A stretch of DNA of 64,000 bases. Origin: Pollenia angustigena (lineage: Eukaryota; Arthropoda; Insecta; Diptera; Polleniidae). This document shows positions 32,776 to 45,426 of the stretch, in pieces. Location of the stretch: NCBI GenBank assembly GCA_930367215.1, contig OV884060.1, positions 97,364,151 through 97,428,150 on the forward strand, given 5' to 3'. A program made the translations under genes and the position numbers. Numbering within the stretch: position 1 is the stretch's first letter; each line of letters starts with the position of its first letter. A model generated the notes under the pieces. The model did no database searches and was not told the origin of the DNA. It was given only the letters and a program-made list of their open reading frames with translations.

Positions 32776-33449
32776 TTAAAAATTTTATGGAAGTAATTGT
32801 ATGTATTAACATAAATAAACCATTTGTATAAAAAAATTTTTCAATTTTTAATTTTCACACTTACGATGTCGCATGTGACCAACTTTATAAAGTTCCAAGA
32901 TCACAAAACTTCATATTTTTTTATTTAAGTTTTATAAATCTTTTAAATTTTATAAACTATTTCTGTTTGTTCCGCTAATTTGATGAGCTTTCTGCATTTA
33001 CTTTCGACACAATGACAGAAAATTTTGTTTTACATTGTCGCACATGACATCGAAATATGAGATAATACAAAGAAAAAAACTATAGTTATTTGCAATCGCA
33101 TATTTTCTTATGCCTTATTTTTGGAATCTTCGAAAACTCGGAAAGATTTTGGGCAGAAAAAGTCAATGCATTTTGCCTCTCTTTAAGAACTTTTATCAAA
33201 ACAAAACGTGCAATAGAAATGTCAAAATGAGAAAAGTTGCACTTGTTCCACTTTGCATTCATAAATCTCGAAATGGGTTATAAACAAATATAAACATTTT
33301 TTATATTATGTAATTAAATTTTATTGTTTTCCTGTGAAAATCTGATAAAACAAAGTCTTTTCAAGAACTTTTAATTTTTTTGTTTCTGTAATTAAAATCT
33401 CGTTCGATTTCAATTCTACTTTATTTCTTTTTTTTCATTTAATTATTAT
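32776..33449. other. AT-rich spacer
   Basis: No gene. GATGTCGCATGTGACC near 32865 and TGTCGCACATGACATCG near 33037 are inverted relatives, possibly the ends of a short, decayed element. Confidence 0.4.
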
Positions 33450-33657
33450 ACAGGGGTGTTCTTGAAATCGAAAACGCAAGAATTTTAAACTTTGGTTTTT
33501 AATAAGATTTCTGTAATAAATGAAATTCATGACAAATATTTTACGAATATTTCTCTATTAAACCGAATTTCATAACAAAAATTATAAAAATTTGAATAAA
33601 AGTGTATTAAAAACAACTTCCAAATTCTTGCATTTTCGTTTTCCAGAACAAACCTGA
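33450..33657. mobile_element. ~205-bp inverted-repeat element, CAGGGGTGTTCT ends
   Basis: CAGGGGTGTTCTTGAAATCG and AAACGCAAGAATT on the left are mirrored by AATTCTTGCATTTTCG and TTTTCCAGAACAAACCTG on the right. The terminal CAGG is hAT-like, but no clean 8-bp duplication was found. The interior matches 18690-18770. Confidence 0.6.
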
Positions 33658-34969
33658 TAAATGCAATTTGTTATTTTTCTTGTAAACCTAACTTTTGTTT
33701 TATTATGGAGACAAGAAACAGTTTAAAATTTTTGGATAAGTAAAAAAAATGTGTATTAATATTTGCGTGAAAATCGCTAAGTGCTGAAAGGGAACTACGT
33801 TAAAACATTAATTTTGAGATAATTAATCTCTACATACATAGGTATATAAAACAGACGTGTTTGTACATAACCGCTAAACTCAAAAACTTGAAAAAAATTT
33901 ATACACATATTCTATGGACCTTGAGTCGTGTTTCTGTGTAGTTTCGCGTTTGTCCAATAAACTTCGCGATGTTTTCTAACTGGTTTTATTAGGTGATTTG
34001 CCACATACATATTTGGTTTTGAAAAGCAATTAAATATGTTCAGGTGTATATCCCTTTACATACATTTTATTCACTAATAAAAAATATTGTACAATTAATT
34101 AAACTAGTGTTCGCCTAATGGTCAAAATTCGACCATACATTTTCATGTTCATAAGAAGAAAACATAGTACATTTATGTATGTATATATGAATTTACATGT
34201 TTCGAGCATTTTTTCCGTCTTAGTGGATCGATTTGGCGAGGGACCAACCTCCGTTTCATAGTTTAACTTCCACGTGAGTTAATTTTATTTTATAAGTTTA
34301 ATATCATCAGAATTGATAAAACAAAAAAGTATCAAAAAATCTCCTTAATAGATTGCCAATGCAAGTTTAATTTTTTTTTAATGTCTTATATTAACGAAAA
34401 TTAATCAATGTACCAGATGTTGAAAGAAAAAGTACCAAAAAGCTCCCCTTACATGTTCTTATTTCCGAATATTAACAAAAATTCAAAATATACAAAAGAA
34501 AAATAAAAAGTACCAAAATTTTTAATCTCATAGGGTTTTATTCACTCAGGACCATGCACCTATAACATAACGTTTCTAAGTTCAATATTATAGAAAATTA
34601 AAAAATGATCACATTCCATTTTCCGACTTTATATAGTCGAAATATTTGAAAACCGGTTTCTAAAAAATATCGAATAATCGACAACCCTATTTTTATTATT
34701 TGATAATTGAAAAAACAAATTTTTTGTATTTGTGTTAGTAGCAAATTTGAACGCCTATAACTCTGAAACTTCTGTAAGTAAATATCTTTTAAGTGGTGTA
34801 TATTTTGTTCAAATCGGTTGACATACAGAGGAGGAAAGTGTTCTTAACTGTTTTGCCTTAGCCGATTTATATATAGAAATTAGATTTTATTTTAGCTAAT
34901 ACGGCCTAAAGTTGACTATTTTCTCGTATATTCTTTTAAATTTATGTATGTAAATTGAACTGTATAGTG
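33658..34969. other. AT-rich spacer
   Basis: No gene. AGTACCAAAA-type motifs recur near 34430 and 34510. The passage near 34750 (AACGCCTATAACTCTGAAAC) is a weak relative of the repeat at 9240-9545. Confidence 0.35.
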
Positions 34970-35110
34970 AATAATAAAAACGCATAGCCTATTTTCAATT
35001 TGCGAAAGAATTCTTTCCTTTGAACAAAACAAATTCTAAAAATGTTGTTTTTGTTTTAAATGTAGTTGTTCGAAAGAAAGAATTCTTCCGCATATCAGAA
35101 ATAGGCAGTT
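34970..35110. repeat. foldback hairpin, ~55-bp arms
   Basis: GCCTATTTTCAATTTGCG, AAAGAATTCTTTC and TTTGAACAAAACAA are mirrored by TTGTTTTAAATG, GTTCGAAAGAAAGAATTC and CATATCAGAAATAGGC. It is a short foldback element without coding capacity. Confidence 0.7.
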
Positions 35111-35149
35111 ATTTATAAACAAACAAAATTTTAAGCTATTTGTGACATA

Positions 35150-35710
35150 AGGGTTGCTAACAATATAACACTGGCTTCGCTAACCAAATTTCCACGTACC
35201 TATCCGACCTTCTGCCGGACGCAGATTTTCTTATCTATGGATTTATCTGCCGGGCGTAACAATTTTCTCTTCTATGGTATAACAATCACTAGCTTTGCTT
35301 ACTAAATTTTCTCCAAACATTTTCTCTTCTATGGTACTATCAGGTATGTGATGAAAATCGATCGATTTCAAAGCGAACGTTTTTAAAAGGTGTTGATGAA
35401 TTTCGAGGGATTTTAAAATCCATTTCTGAATTATAGTCTTCAATTTTCGTTCAGAATACACTTCAGTTAACGTATTTTATATAAAATTTAAAAATATAAA
35501 GGCTGAAAATAAAAGGAATATGTATTTAAACTCCATTTTAAAAGATACTGAAAACGATATATTCGGTTTCAAATCGTTTCGTTTTTAAAATCGATTTCCA
35601 TCACATATGTACCTGTATAACAATCACTGGCTTCGCTAACTAAACCTTCTACACATAGACAACTTTCGACCGGGCGCAAAGATTTCCTCCTCCCCACTGG
35701 CTTCGATAAC
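35150..35710. repeat. degenerate Foldback-element units
   Basis: Several copies of the motifs CTGGCTTCGCTAAC, TTTCTCTTCTATGGTATAAC and CCGGGCG occur. They are the same signature as the 82-bp units of the Foldback element at 60621-62056, but diverged and broken up. Two clusters (35165-35340 and 35615-35710) flank an unrelated stretch. This is probably an old Foldback relic. Confidence 0.65.
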
Positions 35711-35724
35711 TATTTGGCAAAAGT

Positions 35725-35960
35725 GCACAGTACCCACACATAGATGTGAGTGGATGAGGGCACTTTTTTTACCCAGAGGGCCCCAAAAGTCCCGCCCGCC
35801 CAAAATTTTATTATTTTCGTTTTTCTTGTACAATTACCTTTAATTTGAGTACCCACACATTCCACTAAGTGGGCGGGGCAGTTTTTTGGGTCCAGAGGGC
35901 ACCACGGGCCTCAGCCCCCTTAAATTTTAATTATGGTTTTTTTCTTTTTTTTATTCTGAA
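35725..35960. repeat. GC-rich diverged tandem dimer, ~119-bp period
   Basis: AGTACCCACACAT starts at 35729 and 35848. Each is followed by GAGGG/GGCGGGGCA, then CAGAGGGC, a CCC-rich stretch and AAATTTTA.TTAT. It stands out from the AT-rich background. It is probably a dispersed non-coding repeat; the family is not recognised. Confidence 0.55.
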
Positions 35961-37148
35961 TCGGGTAGCATATTTTTTTTTCGTACGCCCCGTAAAGTGC
36001 ACTTTAGCCAACTATTTAAATTATAAAAACAAAATATAATTTAAATACGGTTGAATAATTTATATTAATTTATTGTTGACTATTTATAGCGAGAATGTTT
36101 TAGTTTAAAGAATGTTTTGGTGCTGCCAAGTTTAAAATAGTACTAAATGTAGTACACCAGTGCTACCATTTTTGCAGCTAAATTTAGAATTACAAGTTTA
36201 GATATAGTAGCAAAATTTCATTTAGCATTTGGTATTTCATTTAGCATATAAAATGTTTTAAGCTTTGTTAACCTTTATTTAAAAAATTTCGAGGAATACT
36301 TTTTTGATTAAACTTACATTGCATTTTTCAATTAAATACTACAATATGTTAAATTATAGTTTTGCCAGATTCAATTTTGATCAAAAATAGTGCAACATTA
36401 TTAAAAACATAGGCTTGTTTCACTTAATGTTTCGCGTGGTAGTAATTTTTTTATATATTATATTTCCACTTATGTTGCATCGTATGTGAGCAGTATTATC
36501 CGGTAGTGTTTTTATATAAAAGTGATTACGCACGATACAAAATTAGTTAAAACTTAGGGATATTCAACTTAATGTTTCATCGTGTATGGTAATGTTTCTT
36601 GTTGAAGTTCGTGTTACCTTTTTAGTTTTTCAAATACATATAAAAATATGAAGAAAGAATAAGGCAAAATGCCAAAAACTCCAGAAAAATAATTTTAATT
36701 TATTTTTAAAACAAGAGCCCGCGCTTTAACCTTCAATTTTGTTAAATTTTAATATAACAACAACGAGAGATGCCCAGATTTTACAGTAAACAAGATTTTG
36801 TGACCAAAAAATGATTTTATTGTTTTATGTTATATAAAACCAAAGTTTTATTTATTTTAAGTTTAATTCAAAATGTTTTCAGTTTTAATTAATAATAACA
36901 CAGTGTTTTAAGGAAAAAATGAAACAGAAATACCTGGGATGTAGTAATTTTTTTCTAGTAGGTCTTGTCGAGTACAACAAGAATCTGTCCTTCAAATTTG
37001 CGAAACACCTACAAAATTTCGAGTTACGGGTAAAAAAAACGGGGTTTCGTACCTTTTGCACCTATATGGCAGTAACTTTGTTGAATGTCACCGAACAAAC
37101 TGAGACCTTTCGAAGATGTATGTATTTCTCCAGCAAACTCAATTTTTT
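35961..37148. other. AT-rich spacer
   Basis: No gene was recognised. TGCTGCCAAGTTTAAAATAG at about 36121 matches 11161. Small open frames at the right end are incidental. Confidence 0.4.
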
Positions 37149-38755
37149 TTTTATGTTCTCTGTTTTTTAACTTTGGAGTTGTTTTTGCATATTTTTTTTT
37201 ATTTAGGAACAGTATTATTTATGAATTTATTATAAAAAAATTTAAATTTACCTCATTTATTAATATTTTTTTATAAAAAGTAATTCATCAAAATAAAAGA
37301 ATTCTCAGATTATTTTTATTAAAAGTTTAATAACTCGGTAAAGTTTTAGCGAATATTTTAAAACAAGCTAGCATTTTACTGATAAATAAACATTCTTTAA
37401 TAATAAATTCATAAATAATACGGGCGCTAAATAAAAAACACGCAATACTGATGTTTCGCTTTTAACTTAATCGTGGGAAAACAGTGTGGGAAAACTGAAT
37501 CAACTTCGTCTGTGGCAGCATGCAATTTGATGGGCTAAGTTACAGGGCGTTATTTTTACGTTTTCATGTATGCGGAAATTAGTGCAAAAGGAATACACTT
37601 TTTACAAGTTCAGCTTTTTAAACAAAAATTAATTTTTTTTTTTTTATTGTTGTTTCAATTTAAATTCCCAAACGAAACATTTTTTTTACTTTCGAAAAAG
37701 CCACTAAGACCGTTAACTAAAATTTTGTATACGAACGTAAAAGTTCGAAATTGCAAAAGTAAGCGTAATTATATTTTGAATCTCGTTTTCATATAATTCG
37801 TTTAAAGGACCTTATATATTTCTGAGCTATTTTAAGCGAATAAAAGTATATTAACACCGGAATATATATACAGGTTATACGTGGTTTGTTGTGGTTAAAA
37901 GTTTATTTTTAAGGTTATGAAAAGTTTTTTTTTATAATACATAGTTTTAAACCTGGTTTTTATAAGCCTGTTTTAAATAACCGGCTTTTAATTAAATTTG
38001 ATTTATCCAACTGTTCCTATGTGTGTATTGTTATACCTTTTAAAAATATACTTTTTAAATTTCAAAAACCATTAAATTTTCGAACTTTTAACATTATAAT
38101 GTTAATTTTATTATATTACCAATATTTCGATATCGATGTGTATCATCATCAGCAAAAAATTACAGCTAACAAAATATTGTTAATATAATAAAAAATAAAT
38201 TAATATAAACGATTCAACAATCCAAACATTTTATTATGTAATTAACATATTAACAAATTATTTAATTTACTTATCTGTTTTTGCAAACTAAAGTAAAATA
38301 ATATTAAAAAAAGTATTTTTGTTTTTAATAAAATAAACTTTCCATCCCTGAATAACTTAATTTAAATTGGTAACACTACCATTTTAAGTCTGTAAAGGAA
38401 AATAAAAACACTCAATTCTGTCTGCAACATTTCTCTGAGATTTACAATTTGCTCTCTTTGAATTGAGTGAAAAAAAAGTTTGTCGGCAAAAGTTTGTTAT
38501 TTTCTCGCGGGTTAACATACGACATGTTTGTATTTTGCAGTGTAAAATTTGAAAAGTCAGATGTGAAATACATGTCGTGTACATGCAGCTTTAGAAGGCT
38601 GTGTTAACTTGAAGAATAAAACAAAATACTCTTGTTTAAATTATTTAGTCTATTTTCTTCGACCTTTTTATTTTATTTCTTCTTATTTTTAAGTCAAGCT
38701 CAAGGTCAGGTTATGAACTTATGTACCAGTGATTTCTGAACGACTGGAAAACTCT

Positions 38756-38965
38756 AATGTTTATGTCATTAATAATTATAGGACGGCTCATAGGACATAT
38801 AATACATTGGATAGATTATTAAATAAAATGAAAGATAGAACATAGCAATTAGATAGATTTAATATTATTTACAAAACTCCTTGCAAGGGTAAGGATAATA
38901 AAATATGTAGTAAGGTATATATAGGTACTACGAAAAACAAATTAAAAACTAGACTAGCAGGACAT
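38756..38965 (+). pseudogene. Penelope-like element fragment, GIY-YIG endonuclease (unit 1)
   Basis: Seventy codons in one frame, with one in-frame TAG (KMKDRT*QLDRF). The C-terminal part has IIYKTPCKG...KVYIGTTKNKLKTRLAGH. This is the arrangement of the GIY-YIG nuclease that follows the reverse transcriptase in Penelope-like elements: a Y.I/TPC start, the YIG core, then R..GH. The upstream segment (HRTYNTLDRLLNKMKD) fits the connector. Coding similarity stops after GHT, where AT-rich sequence begins, and no polymerase domain is nearby. The fragment is therefore a remnant. Confidence 0.6.
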
Positions 38966-39360
38966 ACAGTAGTGCGATTCACTTACTTTTTTAACGATAA
39001 TCGAATCGTAAAAATAAATGTAACGAAAATTTATCGAATATGCTATTCAGTAAAATTTATATCGATATTCGCAGTCGTTTAAAGTCAGCTGTTACTTTAA
39101 GCAATTTTTTTGTCGTTAGTTTAGCGACAATAATTTAGGTTGTGTTTATTTAATCGATAAAATTTTTTTTATGTTTAAAATAGCTTACATGCATACAAAG
39201 ATATATTCATATGTATATGTATGAACAAAAACAAAATCCTAAATTTAAAATTTACAAAAAAGCATATTATGAACAAAACAAAATTCTAAACGTAAAATTC
39301 ACAAAAAAAATAAATTTATAAAAACCACAAATTAACCCTTCGTCTTATTAAGCCTAGTAC

Positions 39361-39838
39361 TCTGTTCAAATTTGTGAAAAATGTTGAGCAACATTAATTA
39401 TTTCACACGAAAATTTTGACATGTATCAATGTTACCAAGCGAGTTTGTACAATTTGACGTTTTTAATCCTGCAAAGTATGCGACATTGTTTTTCGTATGT
39501 AAACAAACCCCACATGCGTTTTATTAAAAATTATTTTTTTAATAAAAAATTGTATAAAAAAGGAAATAAATATGGATTAAAAACTGTTACCGGTTGTGTT
39601 ATTTTAATATTTTATTTCGTATTTAATAATCAGTTCATACTTGTTTGCTTTTGCTTAAAATTCCACGTGAAAGAAGTGCAGCTTACATTCGCAGTTGTAA
39701 AAAAATGTTTCCTGAAACATTTCGAAACCTTTTCACAAAATGAACAGAGTACAATTCTATCAACATTATTTCAAAGACATTCCGCACAAGTTTTTTTCAT
39801 ATGCGTTTTGACAGCATTTCACGTGAAATGTTGAACAG
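39361..39838. mobile_element. putative inverted-repeat element, TCTGTTCAA ends (unit 1)
   Basis: CTCTGTTCAAATTTGTGAAA at the left and TTTCACGTGAAATGTTGAACAGA at the right are imperfect complements. The interior 137-codon open frame has low-complexity composition and no recognisable domain. The right terminus contains the LINE D target sequence ATTTCACGTGA in its empty state (39816-39826). Confidence 0.45.
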
Positions 39839-40408
39839 ACCACCAGGCTTTATCGATAAAAAATCTAAGACTGACAAAAAAAAATATAAAAAATGTTAAC
39901 TTAATACCCTTTGTACACTTGCCTACATTTCGGAGGAATGCATGGAAGATGTTGAACCCTGCTGATAACGAGACTAGTCCATACATGCATGTTAAGTCAA
40001 TAAAGGAGTAGGAGTACTCCAAATATATGGGCAAAAGGTGGTCCATTTAACATTACGATGTTCTAGGAGGGGACCATATATCCCACCGAAGTAGTCCCTA
40101 AACTACTCCTTGGGGTACTAAAGTGGGTTAGTTTTAAAAGTAATCCATGTTACTAAAGTATGGAGTACACTTAAGAGGTAGGTTAAGCATTTTTCTTTTC
40201 CATTTTTTACTAATCGCCTTTTATGGTGTGTACTGATAGCAAGAAATGAGCGAAGTTAAGTTTTCGGTGACATTTGGTCATTTCTTTCTATCATTTTCTT
40301 AACACCAAAATGAAAAATGTGACTACACGCTCATTCATTTCTTGTAGAGTCTGGTACTCACTAATACACAACTAAAATTTTTTTGGAAATCCCCGGTCTA
40401 GACGATAT
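39839..40408. mobile_element. spacer with a 136-bp hairpin MITE (40226-40361)
   Basis: GTGTGTACTGATAG and AAGAAATGAGCG (40226 onward) are mirrored by CGCTCATTCATTTCTTG and CTGGTACTCAC (to 40361). The same MITE is at 51406-51541 in unit 2. The rest is AT-rich and contains repeated ACTACTCC/GGAGTA motifs, with no gene. Confidence 0.6.
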
Positions 40409-40881
40409 TGTAGTGAACTTGTTGGGCTGCATTAGTTGATTTTTCGTATCATCTAACGTGTATGACACTGACCTGTAGTTAGGTTCCCCAGTAATTAATT
40501 GACGCCAGATTATTGTGAGAATGAAATTAGACTTGCAGTGTACATGTTTTTCTCCTTTAGTGGATAAATTTCGGAAAATAGAATATTTGTGTTAACGCGA
40601 AGGTCTATTCAACGTTGTCCTCTACTACGATAAATATATTATTGTATGAAATCCATATGTATGTATATTGTAGCTTAGATTTTATTACTACATATATCTA
40701 CATATCCCGGTTATTGTAACCCTACAATTTTTTTTTTTTTTTTTTGTAAGTATCTATCTAGAATCAGAAGTTTCTTATTCACCAACAGTTGGAACGAAAT
40801 ACATCGCAAGAAAACCCCTTGTATAGACTTTTTATTAATACATATCTTAATTTTTTATTTTGTACAAAATTTTGCACTACA
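40409..40881 (+). repeat. 5' LTR of RING-Gag Gypsy element (unit 1)
   Basis: It begins TGTAGTGAAC, the same start as the 3' LTR piece at 62711. CACTACA at 40875-40881 would give a 7-bp terminal inverted repeat and a 473-bp LTR. An alternative end near 40789 (CACCAACA, followed by TTGGAAC as a possible primer-binding site) cannot be excluded. The start is secure; the end is not. Confidence 0.65.
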
Positions 40882-40947
40882 TTTGAAAAAAAAAGAAAAA
40901 CAATTCAGTTTTAGTTTTGATAAATTAAATAAGGCTTTTGGCTAAAA

Positions 40948-41631
40948 ATGTCCCTTTCGCGTACTCCACCCAATGAAGCGGAGGCTTCTTCAATATCATC
41001 GGTTGGAGAGAATATTTGCAATGTTTGTTCTACTGGTATGGCTGAAACAGATAATTGTCTTAGAATTGGCCGATGTAACCACTCTTTTAATCGAACTTGT
41101 ATTGAAATTTTTTTATCCAATACGGCTGGATGCCCCATTTGTAAGAAACTATGCGAGCTTGGCGATCTGCGGAGAACCAATGTCCCCAGTAAAGCGGACA
41201 CTCAACCTAAGTCAAACGTTCGATGCCTTATAATACCCGAAGCCAAAGCAGATCGTTATTTCAGGACAACCAGCGTCCTTTAACTTAAACTGACAATGAA
41301 CTGCCAGACCTTCCGCGTCTGGCGGGGGCACGCCCAAACTTCTCGTCTCATTCCGGAATATGTCGGCAATCAAAATACCCCACAACCTACCCGGAGAGTT
41401 CATAATACAAGAATCAATGTTGACTCTAATCAATTAAATCAAATGATTGAGGCCACCATGGCTAGACTTTTAACGAATTTTAATCTAGTCCCAAATGCTC
41501 AACCTTCTAATTTAGTTGGTCGAGATCACAATTGTAACCAAGGTCACCGCGCTAACTTATTTTTCAACACGTATAGGCCACAATGTCCAAAATGTTCCAT
41601 TAAAAGAATTACCCTTTCAACACTATATTGA
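40948..41631 (+). pseudogene. RING-Gag N-terminal region (unit 1), one stop codon
   Basis: The same protein as at 52126-52809, but with TAA at 41281-41283 where unit 2 is open. The RING-like cluster C24-C27...C43-H45-N48-C51...C62-C65 is intact. Residue 61 is Gly here and Glu in unit 2. Sequence after the stop continues in frame to about 41631. Confidence 0.8.
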
Positions 41632-42744
41632 CGTAGGGGATGCTAAACCAATAAAACAGAGGTTTTATCATGCTTCTCCCGCGGTGGAAAAACTAATATT
41701 TGATGAAATCGATCGAATGTTATCGTTAGGATTAATTGAGAAGTCTCAATCCCCTTGGAGCTCTCCCATGCGATTAGTTATAAAGCCTAATAAAGTTCGT
41801 CTTTGCCTAGATGCAAGAAAACTCGATAGAAGGTATTTTTTCCAGGTTGCCCAAGGCCAATATTATATCGAAGTTGGATTTAAAAGATGCCTACTGGCAA
41901 ATTGGTTTAGACGATTTGGCGAAACCTTAAACAGCTTTTACGGTTCCGGGCCGTCCCCTTTATCAATTCTCTGTAATGCCATTCGGGCTTTGTAATGCCC
42001 CTTCGACAATGTGTCGCTTGATTGACGAAATTATACCCCCAGACCTGCGAAATTCGGTTTTTGGTTATTGTCGTCTAAATAATAATAATAGTCTCAGAGG
42101 ATTTTTCATCGCATTTATCGGTCTTAGTTCGTGAAGCGGAAGAGTTTCGAAAAGCCAATCTTACACTTAACATTTCAAAGAGTAAATTTTGTGTTACTCG
42201 CGTCCCTTACTTAGGATATGTAATCGGTAACGGCGGTATTTCTGCAGACCCGCACAAAGTAAGCGCTATCGTCAATTGGCTCCTCCCAAAAACTATTAAG
42301 CAAGTACGGGGTTTCCTAGGACTTGCCAGATGGTATCGTAGATTTGTCGAAAACTTTGCTAGTATTGTGTTTCCCATCACTGAAGTTCTTACGAAAAAGA
42401 AAAAAATTTCACTGGACGCAAGAGGCGAACGAAGCCTTCGAGACAATTAAAAAACTTTTGACAGCTAAACCCGTCCTAATAAATCCCGATTTTAACAAAA
42501 AAATTCTTCTTGCATAGTGACACGAGCGATTTGGTTATTGGGGCCATACTAGTACAACTTGACGAGCAAGGAAACGAGAGACCAGTTGCTTTTATGAGCA
42601 AAAAACTAAACAGTGCACAAAGAAACTATAGCGTTACTGAGAAAGAGTGTTTAGCGGCTGTTGAAGCTATAAAGCGTTTCCGATGTTATTTAGAACTGCA
42701 GGAATTCGAAATCATAACCGATCGCGCGAGCCTTGTCTGGCTCA
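41516..42744 (+). pseudogene. RING-Gag Gypsy pol (RT/RNase H) fragment, unit 1
   Basis: Ty3/Gypsy reverse transcriptase is readable from about 41620 (WSSPMRLVIKPNKVRLCLDARKL). It continues through frameshifts to FGLCNAPSTMCR, LGYVIGNGGISADPHKV, VRGFLGLARWYRRF, and the RNase H start HSDTSDLVIGAILVQLDE. The polymerase YxDD box region (about 42076-42110) is destroyed by an AATAATAATAAT-type tract, identically in unit 2, so this lesion predates the duplication. The rest of gag and the protease are missing. The fragment ends at the duplication junction within RNase H. Confidence 0.88.
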
Positions 42745-44352
42745 TTTTATGTTCTCTATTTTTTAACTTTGGAGTTGTTTTTGCACATTTTTTTTATTTA
42801 GGAACAGTATTATTTATGAATTTATTATAAAAAAATTTAAATTTACCTCATTTATTAATTTTTTTTTTATAAAAAGTAATTCATCAAAATAAAAGAATTC
42901 TCAGACTATTTTTATTAAAAGTTTAATAACTCGGTAAAGTTTTAGCGAATATTTTAAAACAAGCTAGCATTTTACTGATAAATAAACATTCTTTAATAAT
43001 AAATTCATAAATAATACGGGCGCTAAATAAAAAACACGCAAAACTGATGTTTCGCTTTTAACTTAATCGTGGGAAAACAGTGTGGGAAAACTGAATCAAC
43101 TTCGTCTGTGGCAGCATGCAATTTGATGGGCTAAGTTACAGGGCGTTATTTTTACGTTTTCATGTATGCGGAAATTAGTGCAAAAGGAATACACTTTTTT
43201 ACAAGTTCAGCTTTTTAAGCAAAAATTAATTTTATTTTTTTTATTGTTGTTTCAATTTAAATTCCCAAACGAAACATTTTTTTTACTTTCGAAAAAGCCA
43301 CTAAGACCGTTAACTAAAATTTTGTATACGAACGTAAAAGTTCGAAATTGCAAAAGTAAGCGTAATTATATTTTGAATCTCGTTTTCATATAATTCGTTT
43401 AAAGGACCTTATATATTTCTGAGCTATTTTAAGCGAATAAAAGTATATTAACACCGGAATATATATACAGGTTATACGTGGTTTGTTGTGGTTAAAAGTT
43501 TATTTTTAAGGTTATGAAAAGTTTTTTTTTATAATACATAGTTTTAAACCTGGTTTTTATAAGCCTGTTTTAAATAACCGGCTTTTAATTAAATTTGATT
43601 TATCCAACTGTTCCTATGTGTGTATTGTTATACCTTTTAAAAATATACTTTTTAAATTTCAAAAACCATTAAATTTTCGAACTTTTAACATTATAATGTT
43701 AATTTTATTATATTACCAATATTTCGATATCGATGTGTATCATCATCAGCAAAAAATTACAGCTAACAAAATATTGTTAATATAATAAAAAATAAATTAA
43801 TATAAACGATTCAACAATCCAAACATTTTATTATGTAATTAACATATTAACAAATTATTTAATTTACTTATCTGTTTTTGCAAACTAAAGTAAAATAATA
43901 TTAAAAAAAGTATTTTTGTTTTTAATAAAATAAACTTTCCATCCCTGAATAACTTAATTTAAATTGGTAACACTACCATTTTAAGTCTGTAAAGGAAAAT
44001 AAAAACACTCAATTCTGTCTGCAACATTTCTCTGAGATTTACAATTTGCTCTCTTTGAATTGAGTGAAAAAAAAGTTTGTCAGCAAAAGTTTGTTATTTT
44101 CTCGCGGGTTAACATACGACATGTTTGTATTTTGCAGTGTAAAATTTGAAAAGTCAGATGTGAAATACATGTCGTGTACATGCAGCTTTAGAAGGCTGTG
44201 TTAACTTGAAGAATAAAACAAAATACTCTTGTTTAAATTATTTAGTCTATTTTCTTCGACCTTTTTATTTTATTTCTTCTTATTTTTAAGTCAAGCTCAA
44301 GGTCAGGTTATGAACTTATGTACCAGTGATTTCTGAACGACTGGAAAACTCT

Positions 44353-44562
44353 AATGTTTATGTCATTAATAATTATAGGACGGCTCATAGGACATATAAT
44401 ACATTGGATAGATTATTAAATAAAATGAAAGATAGAACATAGCAATTAGATAGATTTAATATTATTTACAAAACTCCTTGCAAGGGTAAGGATAATGAAA
44501 TATGTAGTAAGGTATATATAGGTACTACGAAAAACAAATTAAAAACTAGACTAGCAGGACAT
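44353..44562 (+). pseudogene. Penelope-like GIY-YIG fragment (unit 2)
   Basis: Duplicate of 38756-38965 with the same in-frame TAG, and a Lys-to-Glu change in the KDNK segment. KVYIGTTKNKLKTRLAGH is unchanged. The same interpretation applies. Confidence 0.6.
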
Positions 44563-44958
44563 ACAGTAGTGCGATTCACTTACTTTTTTAACGATAATCG
44601 AATCGTAAAAATAAATGTAACGAAAATTTATCGAAAATGCTATTCAGTAAAATTTATATCGATATTCGCAGTCGTTTAAAGTCAGCTGTTACTTTAAGCA
44701 ATTTTTTTGTCGTTAGTTTAGCGACAATAATTTAGGTTGTGTTTATTTAACCGATAAAATTTTTTTTATGTTTAAAATAGCTTACATACATACAAAGATA
44801 TATTCATATGTATGTATATGTATGAACAAAAACAAAATCCTAAATTTAAAATTTACAAAAAAGCATATTATGAACAAAACAAAATTCTAAACGTAAAATT
44901 CACAAAAAAATAAACTTATAAAAACCATAAATTAACCCTTCGTCTTATTAAGCCTAGT

Positions 44959-45426
44959 ACTCTGTTCAAATTTGTAAAAAATGTTGAGCAACATTAATTA
45001 TTTCACACGAAAATTTTGACATGTATCAATGTTACCAAGCGAGTTTGTACAATTTGACGTTTTTAATCCTGCAAAGTATGCGACATTGTTTTTCGTATGT
45101 AAACAAACCCCACATGCGTTTTATTAAAAATTATTTTTTTAATAAAAAATTGTATAAAAAAGGAAATAAATATGGATTAAAAACTGTTACCGGTTGTGTT
45201 ATTTTAATATTTTATTTCGTATTTAATAATCAGTTCATACTTGTTTGCTTTTGCTTAAAATTCCACGTGAAAGAAGTGCAGCTTACATTCGCAGTTGTAA
45301 AAAAATGTTTCCTGAAACATTTCGAAACCTTTTCACAAAATGAACAGAGTACAATTCTATCAACATTATTTCAAAGACATTCCGCACAAGTTTTTTTCAT
45401 ATGCGTTTTGACAGCATTTCACGTGA
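44959..45426. mobile_element. TCTGTTCAA-end element (unit 2), split by LINE D
   Basis: Copy of 39361-39838, interrupted in its right terminus by LINE D; the last bases resume at 50101-50125. ATTTCACGTGA occurs at 45416-45426 and again at 50101-50111, whereas unit 1 has it once. Confidence 0.5.

Larger units (their letters stand above)
37149..42744. repeat. 5.6-kb tandem duplication, unit 1
   Basis: The sequence from TTTTATGTTCTCTG (37149) to CTGGCTCA (42744) is repeated from 42745 to 53922 at about 99% similarity once two later insertions in the second unit are discounted. Unit 1 contains a Penelope-like fragment, inverted-repeat elements, and the 5' LTR, gag and part of pol of the RING-Gag Gypsy element, which stops abruptly at the junction. 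The junction lies inside RNase H coding sequence and joins directly back to the beginning of the unit. CTCA occurs at both breakpoint regions, consistent with microhomology. Confidence 0.93.

Noticed and set aside
32776..32790. Target duplication for LINE C
   Set aside because: Both borders are A/T runs; several alignments are equally good, so no duplication can be claimed.
39421..39834. 137-codon open frame, repeated at 45021
   Set aside because: Low-complexity composition, no domain, and it lies within a probable inverted-repeat element. The second copy exists only through the segmental duplication and is cut by LINE D.
40911..41201. Minus-strand 96-codon frame opposite the RING-Gag ORF
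   Set aside because: Shadow of the plus-strand gag frame; no independent support.
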